From Lachnospiraceae bacterium UBA2864 (GTDB taxonomy: Bacteria > Bacillota > Clostridia > Lachnospirales > Lachnospiraceae), in the NCBI GenBank assembly GCA_002350525.1, contig DEFA01000034.1, positions 25,112-89,111 of the forward strand: DNA of 64,000 nucleotides, in the 5' to 3' direction. Both the position numbers and the translations under genes were made by a program. The notes below the pieces were generated by a model. The model searched no databases. It saw only the letters and a program-made list of their open reading frames with translations, and was not told the origin of the DNA. Below, in pieces: positions 8,396 through 18,000 of the stretch (position 1 is its first letter; each line of letters opens with the position of its first letter).

Positions 8396-10418
8396 TTTCT
8401 TCCAGTTTTACACCCTTTAACTCTACAATAGGGCGTGCCCTCTCTCTAAGTTCTTCCTTGGATGGTATCTTTCCGATCACGTTTTCGCAAAGCCAGTCCA
8501 TCTTTATAATATCGTCTATATCGAGCTCCTGATCAGGTTCACTCCTGAATCTTCCGTCCTGAGAACATATCCCTCCATCAAATGCAACGAATCTGTTTGT
8601 TCTCATCATAACCTTAAGTGTATGAACAAGTCTTGCGGCCTGCATCGGAAGCTTCTTGGATATGATAAGATCAACCACTCCCGAAGAGAGCCCCCACCAG
8701 TAATTGATAGGCTTTCCCTCTGCGTTGGAATCCGCATTTGCCCAGGAGTCATGAAGTATCAGATCTATCAGCTTTTCATACAGAACGCCCCAGTTATAAA
8801 CCGGCATTGCCATGTTGACCGGTTCACCGTCGGTCAGCTTATACAGACCGAATCTTCTGGATGCGTTATTCGGCGTGATCATATCCTGATCGGATATATA
8901 ATCCACACCCTCTTCTTCAAGAGATTTATATATATCTTCTATGTTGTGATTTTCCTTGAGCGTCGTCCATTTAAGATAAACCTTGCATTTCGGATTGACC
9001 ATGAGCGCACCAAGCGCAAAGGCATTGATATTCGCTACATTTCCGAATATCGGATAATCGGCTACATAACCGACCTTATCGGTCTCCGTAAGGATACCCG
9101 CTATAACACCCGACAGGAACTTAACCTCATACAGTCTCGCATAATAAGTTCTGATATATCTGTGCGAAGTATTCAGCGAGCAGTTGAGTATCTTGACATT
9201 CTTATGCTTTATGGCGCATTTCAGACTGGCATCTATAAGTCGGGTTGTCGTCGTAAAGATAACCTCCACACCCTGTTTTTCGATGAGCTCCTCCATGGCA
9301 TCCATGGCATCCTGCTCGGTCTTTGCATTTGTAATCTTTAGCGTACTTATCCTGTCACCGAAAACCTCTTTGATATGATTTCTTCCCAGCTCATGTGCAT
9401 AAAGCCAGTCGGAAGAATCAGGTTCCCTGTCATAGATAAATGCAATCTTAAGCGGCTTGGCGGCCGAATATTGCTGCGGAAGGATATGGGATATAAGTGA
9501 TTTTTTTGCTTCCGGCGGATTAAGAGACACTTCGACTTCGAACTGTTCCTCCATAACCAGGAATTCCTGCCACATTTCCTTTATGCCCTGCTTCATCTGC
9601 TCCTGAGATAACTCGGCAACGGCTTCAAATCCCTTTATTCCTATCATTCCGAGAAATGCATCGCCCGTCGTGATATGCCAGAGCTTATCACCCTTCTGCA
9701 CTTTAAATGCACTCTCGAATCTATAGTAAGCCGCCTTAAATTCCAGAGTCTTTTCTTCACTCCAGACCTTTCCGAACTCGGTTCTCATGACTGCACCCGA
9801 GCCGTCAGCGGAATCCGCATTGCTCGAAGTCACTTCACCCGTACTTATACTCTGTTCATTTCTGTCTACTCCTACCAGCGAGATAAGCTTTGCAAAGCTT
9901 CCTTCGTTGGAAAACCAGATATAATTCACTCCGGTCTTTTTATAGAAATCCATGAACTCATAATAAATCTTTATATCTTTTCTGTCAGAAAGCTTAGGTA
10001 TCTTTCTCGTTACAAACGCCGGAATAGAATCCGCATTAAAATACTTAAGTACGCTGACTCTCTTGTTGCCCTCAACCACATAGAAGTAGTTCATGAATTC
10101 ATATACTTTGATGGCATCATGAATTCCTTCCGCTATATGTGCATCACAGAGCATGGACCACTTTACTCCAAACTCCGTATTCATATCCATGATAGGCATA
10201 AAGTTCCTTGCAAATGCATTTGTTCGCGATGCCGTACTGGTTCCTATAACTCTTTCAAGCGGTATATTTACCAGACCTAGATTTGTCTCTCCTGCAATCT
10301 CCTCTTTCTGAATAATATCATCCAGAACAGGAAGATACGGATTCTGCCCTTTCAGCATATCCGCACGTACAGCCTTGTCACCTAATCTTTTAGCCTTTTC
10401 ATAATCTGTTATCGACAA
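8373..10418 (-). CDS. Cytosolic fusion: ParB-like N-terminal region plus BMP/PBP1 sugar- or nucleoside-binding domain
   Basis: The protein is about 681 residues from the TTG at 10418, chosen because GGGGGTGT lies 7 nt upstream. The first ~150 residues contain GLVNIPLERVIGTSTASR and YVVEGNKRVSVLK, similar to the ParB/sulfiredoxin fold. Residues ~330-600 (KIAFIYDREPDSSDW, VEVIFTTTTRLIDASLK, VKFLSGVIAGI, KVGYVADYPIFGNV) match the BMP family of periplasmic purine-nucleoside-binding proteins. There is no signal peptide or lipobox, so the binding domain should work in the cytosol. It may be a ligand-sensing regulator; function is unproven. Its neighbours are an orphan MoxR ATPase and central-carbon genes. 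Confidence 0.7.
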   Translation of the reverse strand: MSITDYEKAKRLGDKAVRADMLKGQNPYLPVLDDIIQKEEIAGETNLGLVNIPLERVIGTSTASRTNAFARNFMPIMDMNTEFGVKWSMLCDAHIAEGIHDAIKVYEFMNYFYVVEGNKRVSVLKYFNADSIPAFVTRKIPKLSDRKDIKIYYEFMDFYKKTGVNYIWFSNEGSFAKLISLVGVDRNEQSISTGEVTSSNADSADGSGAVMRTEFGKVWSEEKTLEFKAAYYRFESAFKVQKGDKLWHITTGDAFLGMIGIKGFEAVAELSQEQMKQGIKEMWQEFLVMEEQFEVEVSLNPPEAKKSLISHILPQQYSAAKPLKIAFIYDREPDSSDWLYAHELGRNHIKEVFGDRISTLKITNAKTEQDAMDAMEELIEKQGVEVIFTTTTRLIDASLKCAIKHKNVKILNCSLNTSHRYIRTYYARLYEVKFLSGVIAGILTETDKVGYVADYPIFGNVANINAFALGALMVNPKCKVYLKWTTLKENHNIEDIYKSLEEEGVDYISDQDMITPNNASRRFGLYKLTDGEPVNMAMPVYNWGVLYEKLIDLILHDSWANADSNAEGKPINYWWGLSSGVVDLIISKKLPMQAARLVHTLKVMMRTNRFVAFDGGICSQDGRFRSEPDQELDIDDIIKMDWLCENVIGKIPSKEELRERARPIVELKGVKLEENENTVTG

Positions 10419-10468
10419 TTTTGCACACCCCCAATCGTTACTGTAAAGCAGCAACCCAAAACATAATC

Positions 10469-11401
10469 CTAACTTCTCGGAGCTCTTACTGTCTCGAGAA
10501 GAATCCTTATAGCCTTATCCATATTGATACCTTCGGCTCTTGAACGCTGTCCGAGTTTAACTCTGTGACCGAGAGTAGTTCTTACTACCTTCTGTACATC
10601 CTCGGCGGTAACGAAATCTCTGTTATCTATTATAGCCATAGCCTTGGCCATCTTTAAGATAGCGATCGTACCTCTCGGACTTGCACCCATAGAGAAAAGA
10701 TTGTTACGTCTTGTCTCTTCAACTATATCTACTATATATTCATATATCTCGTCTCTTATAAAGAGATCGTTACATTCTTTTCTGATTGCTTTAAGCTCTT
10801 CAAGATCCATAGCAGGCGTAACGTGACTTACGGGATTCAGTGCATTTCCCTTTAAGATAGCCACTGCATCCGCATGCTCCGGATATCCCATTGACACACA
10901 TATCATGAATCGGTCAAGCTGTGATTCGGGAAGCATCTGTGTACCGGAAGAACCGTACGGGTTCTCGGTTGCGATAACGGTAAAAGGATCCGGAAGCGGT
11001 CTTGTTACGCCGTCGACCGTTGCGGTTCCCTCTTCCATTACTTCCAGGAGTGCCGACTGAGTCTTGGGACTGGTACGATTAATCTCATCCGCAAGGAAAA
11101 GATTACAGAATACCGCTCCCGCCCTATACTCGAATTCTTTTGTGGCACTGTTATACATTGAAAATCCCAGAATATCACTCGGAAGAACGTCCGGTGTAAA
11201 CTGAGTTCTCTTATAATCCAGCGACAGCGCTCTTGCGAAGGTCATCGCAAGAGTTGTCTTGCCGACGCCGGGAATATCTTCCATAAGGACATGTCCGCCT
11301 GCGATGATTGCAGCCAGAACTTCCTCAACTACATGTTCCTTACCCTTGATTACACTATTAACTGCATTTTGTACCGCAGTCAGTTTTTGAATATCACCCA
11401 T
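10469..11401 (-). CDS. MoxR-family AAA+ ATPase (orphan)
   Basis: This 310-residue ATPase has Walker A GVGKTTLA, the MoxR block RTQFTPDVLPSDILGF, Walker B NLFLADEINRTSPKTQSALLEVMEEG, and sensor-1 VIATENPYG. The C-terminal lid contains SPRGTIAILKMAKA. MoxR ATPases act as chaperones that load cofactors or activate partner proteins, usually vWA proteins. None is adjacent here: the next gene downstream is the ParB/BMP fusion and upstream is malic enzyme. A second MoxR with DUF58 and vWA partners lies at 48172-49107. Confidence 0.9.
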   Translation of the reverse strand: MGDIQKLTAVQNAVNSVIKGKEHVVEEVLAAIIAGGHVLMEDIPGVGKTTLAMTFARALSLDYKRTQFTPDVLPSDILGFSMYNSATKEFEYRAGAVFCNLFLADEINRTSPKTQSALLEVMEEGTATVDGVTRPLPDPFTVIATENPYGSSGTQMLPESQLDRFMICVSMGYPEHADAVAILKGNALNPVSHVTPAMDLEELKAIRKECNDLFIRDEIYEYIVDIVEETRRNNLFSMGASPRGTIAILKMAKAMAIIDNRDFVTAEDVQKVVRTTLGHRVKLGQRSRAEGINMDKAIRILLETVRAPRS

Positions 11402-11444
11402 AGTAACTCCTAATATAATATGATAATCAATTCCCTACTCTCTT

Positions 11445-12617
11445 TTATCTTCTTGATATACCCGATTTAACAGCCTCATCTGCAACAGCCTTAGCTACAG
11501 CAGGTGCAACCTTCTCGTTAAACGGATCCGGAATTATATAATCTTCTCTAAGCTCATCATCGGCTACTATCGATGCGATGGCCTTAGCAGCTGCAACCTT
11601 CATAGGCTCTGTGATAGCTGTAGCTCTTGCATCGAGTGCACCTCTGAAGATACCCGGGAATACAAGAACATTGTTGATCTGGTTAGGGAAATCCGAACGT
11701 CCCGTTGCAATGATTCTTGCTCCACCTTCCTTTGCCTCATCCGGCATGATTTCAGGAGTAGGGTTTGCCATAGCGAAAATGATAGGATCCTTTGCCATGG
11801 TACGTACCATATCTGCGGTAACAAGTCCCGGTGCGGATACACCTATGAATACATCCTTACCCTTAATTACGTCTGCCAGGCTTCCGGACTCCTTATCCTT
11901 ATTTGTAACTGCAGCGATTTCCTGCTTTGCGCTGTTAAGACGCGGATCACCGTCAACAAGTGCGCCCTTGCTGTCCACAAGCACTACATTTCCGACACCA
12001 AAACGCTGAAGAAGCTTGCAGATTGAAATTCCGGCAGAACCTGCGCCACTGATAACAACACTTATATCTTCCCATTTTTTTCCGACGATTTTAAGAGCGT
12101 TGGTAAGACCTGCCGTACATACGATTGCTGTTCCGTGCTGATCATCATGGAAAACAGGGATATCAAGTTCCTTCTTAAGTCTGTCTTCTATCTCAAAACA
12201 TCTCGGAGCTGAGATATCCTCTAAGTTGATACCACCGAAAGAAGGTGCTATACGCTTAACTGTCTCAACTATTTCATCTACATCCTTTGTATCAAGGCAG
12301 ATAGGAAATGCATCAACATTTCCGAATTTCTTGAAAAGGACTGACTTACCTTCCATTACAGGAATAGCTGCAAGAGGTCCGATATCTCCGAGTCCGAGAA
12401 CGGCAGTTCCGTCCGATACTACAGCTACCGTGTTCTGCTTTAATGTATACTTATAAGCATCCTCAGGATTTTCATGTATCTTTCTGCATGGTTCCGCAAC
12501 ACCCGGAGTATATGCTGTTGAAAGATCATCCTTTGTCTCAAGCGGGCACTTAAGAGCAACCTCAAGTTTTCCCTCACACTCCTCATGAAGCTTCAAACTC
12601 ATCTCATTGTAATCCAT
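11445..12617 (-). CDS. NAD(P)-dependent malic enzyme
   Basis: The 390-residue protein has the short bacterial malic enzyme layout: TAYTPGVAEPCR, GLGDIGPLAAIPVMEGKSVLFKKF, EDISAPRCFEIE, FHDDQHGTAIV (metal-binding Asp), the Rossmann motif ISGAGSAGISICKLL, and FAMANPTPEI. It decarboxylates malate to pyruvate with NAD(P)+. Length fits the single-domain class without a phosphotransacetylase domain. It precedes MoxR by 43 bp and may head the transcript that ends with citrate synthase and the methyltransferase. The ribosome binding site AGAGAGGAAAAA precedes the ATG. Confidence 0.92.
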   Translation of the reverse strand: MDYNEMSLKLHEECEGKLEVALKCPLETKDDLSTAYTPGVAEPCRKIHENPEDAYKYTLKQNTVAVVSDGTAVLGLGDIGPLAAIPVMEGKSVLFKKFGNVDAFPICLDTKDVDEIVETVKRIAPSFGGINLEDISAPRCFEIEDRLKKELDIPVFHDDQHGTAIVCTAGLTNALKIVGKKWEDISVVISGAGSAGISICKLLQRFGVGNVVLVDSKGALVDGDPRLNSAKQEIAAVTNKDKESGSLADVIKGKDVFIGVSAPGLVTADMVRTMAKDPIIFAMANPTPEIMPDEAKEGGARIIATGRSDFPNQINNVLVFPGIFRGALDARATAITEPMKVAAAKAIASIVADDELREDYIIPDPFNEKVAPAVAKAVADEAVKSGISRR

Positions 12618-12682
12618 AATAATTTTTCCTCTCTTGATATATATAAATTTATTAACTTTATTACGGGCAGTAGTTTACCACC

Positions 12683-13525
12683 TCAAAAGTCAAATGTCAT
12701 CTGTTCGCCGGCCTGTTTGTTCTCATATCTTCTCTTCCAGTCAAGAATCTCCGGCGGGCTCCACATGGCGCCTATTGTTGTCGCGGTTTTTCTGACCGCA
12801 TCTATCAGCTCAATTTCAGTATCTATGATTATATTCTTGGACCTTCCGTGAGCATCAAGATACTTATTATATTCTTCCGGAAAGCGTTTCTGGTATTGCA
12901 GATAGAAGTAATCCATCTGTTTTTTTACCAATGGAACACTGGCACCGCCAAGGTCTATTGCCGTCGGTCTATAGTCCTTAAGCACGCCCAGCATACTCTT
13001 AACTACGACCGGATCGTCATTAACAAAAGGAACGATCGGATATATGTTTATGATAAACGGAATCTCCGCTTTATGCAGTTCTTCCATCAGAAGCAGTCTC
13101 TCGCTCAGACTTCCGCCGTCTATGGCTCTCATCTTATCCACCTCTATGGACGGAATAGGAATCTCTACCACGGCTTTTGTCTTCTTATCAATATCCTTGA
13201 TCATGTCGATATCTCTTAAAAGAAGACTTCTTCTTGTCGTTATCACCACACCGAAATCAAAATAATTGATCCACTTGAGACACTTTCTCATGAGGCCGTA
13301 TTCCTTCTCCAGATCGTTATAAGGATCTCCCATGTTTCCGACAAGGATCATACCCTTACTCTTACGTTTCTTAAGAGTCCCGCTGAGAAGCTCATCAGCT
13401 TCCGGTTTCACACCTATATCGGTAATTTCCGGTTCCATGCTGATGATATTATTCTCTGTACGGCCTCTGTAGATATTAAGACCGTTCTGTGGTGTAACAA
13501 TAGTTTTCGTATCGATAATAAACAT
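12683..13525 (-). CDS. Radical-SAM (SPL-family)-like protein lacking all three cluster cysteines
   Basis: The protein (280 residues from ATG 13525; an in-frame ATG at 13546 overlaps the JetC stop) follows the SPL-family radical SAM pattern: TPQNGLNIYRG, then LVGNMGDPYNDLEKEYGLMR, GVVITTRRSLLLRDIDMIKD, and IYPIVPFVNDD. In active relatives YRG is followed by CxxxCxxC binding [4Fe-4S]. Here these positions are R22, N26 and S29 with spacing kept, so the cluster cannot form in the usual way. The ATG at 13525 has AGGGG 5 nt upstream. It is the last gene of the condensin operon. The fold is well supported; the function is unknown. Confidence 0.7.
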   Translation of the reverse strand: MFIIDTKTIVTPQNGLNIYRGRTENNIISMEPEITDIGVKPEADELLSGTLKKRKSKGMILVGNMGDPYNDLEKEYGLMRKCLKWINYFDFGVVITTRRSLLLRDIDMIKDIDKKTKAVVEIPIPSIEVDKMRAIDGGSLSERLLLMEELHKAEIPFIINIYPIVPFVNDDPVVVKSMLGVLKDYRPTAIDLGGASVPLVKKQMDYFYLQYQKRFPEEYNKYLDAHGRSKNIIIDTEIELIDAVRKTATTIGAMWSPPEILDWKRRYENKQAGEQMTFDF

Positions 13526-13545
13526 ATAACCCCTGCCTTCCCCCA

Positions 13546-16500
13546 TCAGATAAAGTTAAATGTCTGTTGCTGATAATCAAACTCCGTATATTCCAGTTCT
13601 TCTGCGGATGTCTTACTCGTGAAGTTGACAACCACCGTAGTCTGTCTGTTTCCTGTCTTCTGCTGCCCCAGAATATAATTAACATCAAATCGTCCCGTGA
13701 TCTCAGGTGTTGCGCCACGAGTCGGAACAACAAGCTGCACCGCATTTTCCTGAAGCAGTTTGAATATAGGTTCCCATATGTAGATATCCTTGGCTGCACC
13801 GAAAGGATTATCTATAAAGAGTGTCTTGGTCCTCTTCTGCCCGTCCCCGGCAGAATACATACCCGATATATAATTGATGACCGATATAAGGAACTGTATG
13901 TAAATACCCTGTGACTGTCCCGTACTTCCTACAGCCTCTTCATACTTAAGATATCTGCTCTGTTCCTTGATACGTTCACGTTTATAAAGTAACAGCTTGA
14001 TTCTGTTCATGTCGGTAACTATAACCGAGAACAGCTTCTTCATAGAGAGGCTCTGATTCAGGAACTTCTGTCTCTCGCTTTCGGTCGGTTTCTTATCAAG
14101 ATCCGAAACTATACGGTCGATATATTCCGACATCCTGTCCTTCATGAATTCAGGCTTTACATACGGTATGGATAACCGGATCATCTCTATCCTCTCATCG
14201 TCAAGCGTTATTTCCGACAGGTGCGATATCTTACCGAGCTCGGTCTTAACATCGAGACACCTCTCTATACACTGATCGATAAAGTTCTCTCTGAGTCGTT
14301 CCATTCCCTGAAGGCTTGTTTCTATTCTTTCTTTTTCAAGATTTATAAGCGATGCTTCCGCCTCAAGTCTCTCATACAGGCCTTCTGCTTCGCTCCTTGA
14401 ATCGGGAAGTTCCACATCTTCTCTTATGGAAAGTGCAAGTTCCGCTGCACCGACCTCATTCAGCGAATCTATGACCATCATCTTGACTTTCAAAGTATCG
14501 CTTCTTGTCTTATCGATATTTTTTCCGATTCTGTCATACTCAAGGATCAGATCATCAAAGTATGCTCTTAGGTCCGTATCCTTTGAAATTACCTTTGCAT
14601 CGGATACATTAAGGCCTTCTTTCTCAACTATTCTTCCGCAATAGCGAAGCAGTTCTTCACTTCCGCTGATCCTGGTCTTGAATGATCTAAGCTGCTTTTC
14701 GATATCCTGCATACTTGTTTCCGTTTCCGCAAGACTGACATTTCGGGCCGCAATCTCTTCTTCGTAATTAAGATTATCCGGAAGTTCAAGATCCTCCCCA
14801 TAGGCATCTCTCATATTCTTCTCGGCATATTCCAGTTTTCCGACCAGTCGCTCATACTCCGTACCCGCACTTAGGGCGCGTTCCGAAAGATTTTTTCTTT
14901 CATCCTCCGCAAGAGAAAGTTCGCGGACCAATCTGTCCATCTCTGCTTCGGGAGTCCTGAACAGTTCTCCCGTCTCATACTGAGCAGTAAGACTGTTAAG
15001 CGTTATCCCCTTACGTGTTATGGACTCTTCTATTCTCTTCATACTGTCAGTAAGAGTATCACGGAGCAGTTTCTCTTTCTCAAGAGTAAATATATCTCCC
15101 TCTCCCTTTGAAGCTTCTCTCTCAAAAAGAGATATAAGCTCCGAAAGAGACATATTAAGATCCGGTCTTACCGTATCACTATAATGGATCGAATATCTCT
15201 TATCCCAGTTAAACTCAAGCTCGTGACGAGTCTCCTTAACCTCGGCTGCCACGGCCTCGGTATCGGATATATCATTTCCGAGTCTTCTCTGCTTCATATC
15301 ATAATCGGAAAGTGCTCTCTGATTACGTTCCTTCGTACTCTTAAGTTCGGCACTTTCTTTGGTAAGTCTCTTCTGCTCTTCGGTCAGCTCAGCCATCCTG
15401 CCGAGTATCTCGATATCTTTATCAAGTGTTTTTATATCTTCGGCGGTCTCTTCAAGAATTCCTCTTTCGGCATCCGCTTCATCGCTGAGTTTTCTCAGCT
15501 TTGTATCGAGTTCGGCCGCCTCATCCTCAGTCTTAAGCAGCTGTCTTCCATTATTCTTGATATTATCAAGCAGGCAGTCATAACCTTTTCCTATATATAT
15601 CTCCGTAAATGCAAGGTCTTCCTGTTTTGTAACAAGCATATCCCTTACTGCTTTTTCTTCTTCACGGAAGAGTCTAAGCTGTTCCGTCTCGTAGCTCTTA
15701 AGTTTTGTTAATACATCTTCATCCGAGAAATAATTCTCCGGACGTCTTACGGCATATATATCCTCCCCTATGATATTATGTGCCGTTTCAAGATGTTCCT
15801 TATCATAGAGCATGATTTCATCCGCGGTTTCTATCTCGGTAAGCCCCGGATCATCTGTTATGCTGCTGAGATTTTCCACAACAATTCCATACGGAAGCGA
15901 CGGGTTAACCTGAAGCAGCTTTCTTCTTTTCTCTTCAGGCTGAAGACTGATATAATCGGAACCCGATATGACCGAAAGATTATGTCTGGTAATTATATAG
16001 TCTTTAACTTTCTCTACGCTTTCCGAACGCTTAAGCACCACTCCCAGTTCAATATCCGCAAGCCTTTTTTCGGATGCTTCAACCGCTTTGGCCGTTTCAT
16101 GAACTCTTATATAATCATTCATGATAGCAGCCTGTATCTTTTCAGCAAGCTTTCCGGTACTTTCCTTATCTTCCGATACATCTCCTGTGATGCCGTATAT
16201 ATCCGCAAGGCTCTTAAGTCTTTCTGACTCGGCCTTCTGTTCAGCAAGGCTGTTCTTATACTGCTCTCCCTGTTCTTTAAGAACTGCGGCTTCCTGTTCA
16301 AGAGAAGCTTTCTCTTTTTTTACAGCTTCTATCTCTGATAGTAGCACTTCCAGTTTTTTACGCGAAGCCTCTTCCGTCTCTTCTGCCTTTTTTCTGTTCC
16401 TCTCAGCCTGTGCCAGAAGTTCTGCCGGAGGAAGAAGACGTCTGTCGGTAAGTTCTTCCGAAAGGGCACGTGTTTTTTCGATACTCTTTTCATAAAGAGT

Positions 16501-17988
16501 TTCTGCTTCGCATATTCTGCTTTCCGTTACGGCTGTTTCCTGAATTGCTGTAGTATAGAGTTTCTGTACAGACTGTAGTTCAGCGGAAAGCTTTTCCTTC
16601 TTTCTCTTAAGTTCCTCTTCTTTCTCCGATAATTCGGACAGCTTCTCTTCCATCCTGAGTCTGATATTATATACGATACATCCTATATCGAGCTTTTTAT
16701 TGGAAGCCGTATTATCCTTTTTCTCTGCTTCAAGAGATATAAGCTTTTCTCTTGCAGCTATATAGTCAAGAAATTCTCCCGCTGCATAACGCAGGTTCTG
16801 TTCTCTTCTTTTTTCTTCTATGGTTCCGTCAAGCTTTGCCAGTTCACCCCGAAGTTCTTCGGCCTTCCTTCCGGCACGGTCTTTTTCTTCTCTCGCAACA
16901 CCGAGCTTTAACTGTTCGGTCTCATGACGGATCCTGTCTTTTTCTTTTTGCAGTTTCTCACGTTCCTTCTCAAGTCCCGCAAGTTCCTCATCCGCAGTCT
17001 GCTTTTCCTGCTCTATGGTCCTGTATATATCAGCAAAGCCCGCAGCACATTTTTCTTTTTCTCTGAGAAGTCCGGCATATCCCTCGATGCGGTCACTTAG
17101 AAGTTCGATAAGCTCTTTCTCATGATCATAATCGGCTATCCTCTTCTTCTTTTCCGCAAGAGTTTTAAGTTCTTCCTGAATAGTCATAAGAAGGCCGGCT
17201 GTGTTTCCGACTCCTCCCTCAGCGGAGGTTTTAACAGCATAAGCCTTTTCTATAATCTCCTCGATAAGAAGATCTTCTATAATCTTTCTGGTAGTTCTGA
17301 AGTTTGTTTCAAAATAGGTTCTGACATGTCCCTCTGTACGGTTTATTCCTCTTATCAGTTCCCACTGACTCTCATAGATTCCGTACTCTGCTATAAATCT
17401 CTGGTACTCTCCCTTACGGTCAAATACTTTTACGATTATATTCTTATCCGTTCTCGCAAGATCCAGAAGATAATTCCTTAGTCCCTTATAAGATATTCTC
17501 TCTTCGCCCTTCACCAGAGGAAGATTGACTATGTCATTCTTATTATAATCCCTGTAGAAGATACAGTAATTAAAATACTCTATTTCCGCTGTGGTTTTAT
17601 CTTCATCTGTTCCCGCATCCGGAACATCTATTCCTTCTATTGTCTGCTGCTCACTGCTTCCGCCGCCGGCTTTTTTTGCAGCGAATCCGGTGGTCATATA
17701 TCTCATGCCCTCTGTAACATCACAATCATCGAGTTTCCACTCCACAAGTGAATGAATGCAGGTATTCTCATTTCCTCTGAAAAGCTTCTCTATCGGCTGC
17801 TTATCATCCAGGGTTGAATTCGGGATCACACACTGCATAAGAAGAAGCATGAGAACAGACTTACCGCCTCCGTTGGCAAGATCGTAAAGAGTGTTCCGGC
17901 CATACATTTTCATAATGAAATCATCATAGCTTTGTGTACCGAAATTGTACTTAACGTTATTAACTCTTATCCTGTTTATATTAGGCAT
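13546..17988 (-). CDS. jetC: SMC/MukB-like condensin ATPase, JetC-like (Wadjet/Mks type)
   Basis: The 1480-residue protein has an N-terminal ATPase head with Walker A ANGGGKS at residues 38-44. Long coiled coils fill most of residues 270-1230, interrupted by a globular hinge-like part near 600-740. A C-terminal head has TGQSQGIYIQF as the likely ABC signature and LFIDNPFG around residue 1393 as Walker B, with Asn where the catalytic Glu is usual. Such proteins form the SMC subunit of MukBEF, MksBEF and Wadjet JetABC complexes, which extrude DNA loops. It lies 12 bp after the JetB-like gene. No JetD nuclease follows. Assignment to Wadjet rather than a housekeeping Mks complex is inference. Confidence 0.75.
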   Translation of the reverse strand: MPNINRIRVNNVKYNFGTQSYDDFIMKMYGRNTLYDLANGGGKSVLMLLLMQCVIPNSTLDDKQPIEKLFRGNENTCIHSLVEWKLDDCDVTEGMRYMTTGFAAKKAGGGSSEQQTIEGIDVPDAGTDEDKTTAEIEYFNYCIFYRDYNKNDIVNLPLVKGEERISYKGLRNYLLDLARTDKNIIVKVFDRKGEYQRFIAEYGIYESQWELIRGINRTEGHVRTYFETNFRTTRKIIEDLLIEEIIEKAYAVKTSAEGGVGNTAGLLMTIQEELKTLAEKKKRIADYDHEKELIELLSDRIEGYAGLLREKEKCAAGFADIYRTIEQEKQTADEELAGLEKEREKLQKEKDRIRHETEQLKLGVAREEKDRAGRKAEELRGELAKLDGTIEEKRREQNLRYAAGEFLDYIAAREKLISLEAEKKDNTASNKKLDIGCIVYNIRLRMEEKLSELSEKEEELKRKKEKLSAELQSVQKLYTTAIQETAVTESRICEAETLYEKSIEKTRALSEELTDRRLLPPAELLAQAERNRKKAEETEEASRKKLEVLLSEIEAVKKEKASLEQEAAVLKEQGEQYKNSLAEQKAESERLKSLADIYGITGDVSEDKESTGKLAEKIQAAIMNDYIRVHETAKAVEASEKRLADIELGVVLKRSESVEKVKDYIITRHNLSVISGSDYISLQPEEKRRKLLQVNPSLPYGIVVENLSSITDDPGLTEIETADEIMLYDKEHLETAHNIIGEDIYAVRRPENYFSDEDVLTKLKSYETEQLRLFREEEKAVRDMLVTKQEDLAFTEIYIGKGYDCLLDNIKNNGRQLLKTEDEAAELDTKLRKLSDEADAERGILEETAEDIKTLDKDIEILGRMAELTEEQKRLTKESAELKSTKERNQRALSDYDMKQRRLGNDISDTEAVAAEVKETRHELEFNWDKRYSIHYSDTVRPDLNMSLSELISLFEREASKGEGDIFTLEKEKLLRDTLTDSMKRIEESITRKGITLNSLTAQYETGELFRTPEAEMDRLVRELSLAEDERKNLSERALSAGTEYERLVGKLEYAEKNMRDAYGEDLELPDNLNYEEEIAARNVSLAETETSMQDIEKQLRSFKTRISGSEELLRYCGRIVEKEGLNVSDAKVISKDTDLRAYFDDLILEYDRIGKNIDKTRSDTLKVKMMVIDSLNEVGAAELALSIREDVELPDSRSEAEGLYERLEAEASLINLEKERIETSLQGMERLRENFIDQCIERCLDVKTELGKISHLSEITLDDERIEMIRLSIPYVKPEFMKDRMSEYIDRIVSDLDKKPTESERQKFLNQSLSMKKLFSVIVTDMNRIKLLLYKRERIKEQSRYLKYEEAVGSTGQSQGIYIQFLISVINYISGMYSAGDGQKRTKTLFIDNPFGAAKDIYIWEPIFKLLQENAVQLVVPTRGATPEITGRFDVNYILGQQKTGNRQTTVVVNFTSKTSAEELEYTEFDYQQQTFNFI

Positions 17989-18000
17989 TACCTGATCCTC

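Noticed and set aside
12683..13525. The last gene of the Jet operon as JetD
   Set aside because: It has no Toprim or DUF2220-like motifs and follows the radical-SAM SPL pattern block by block.
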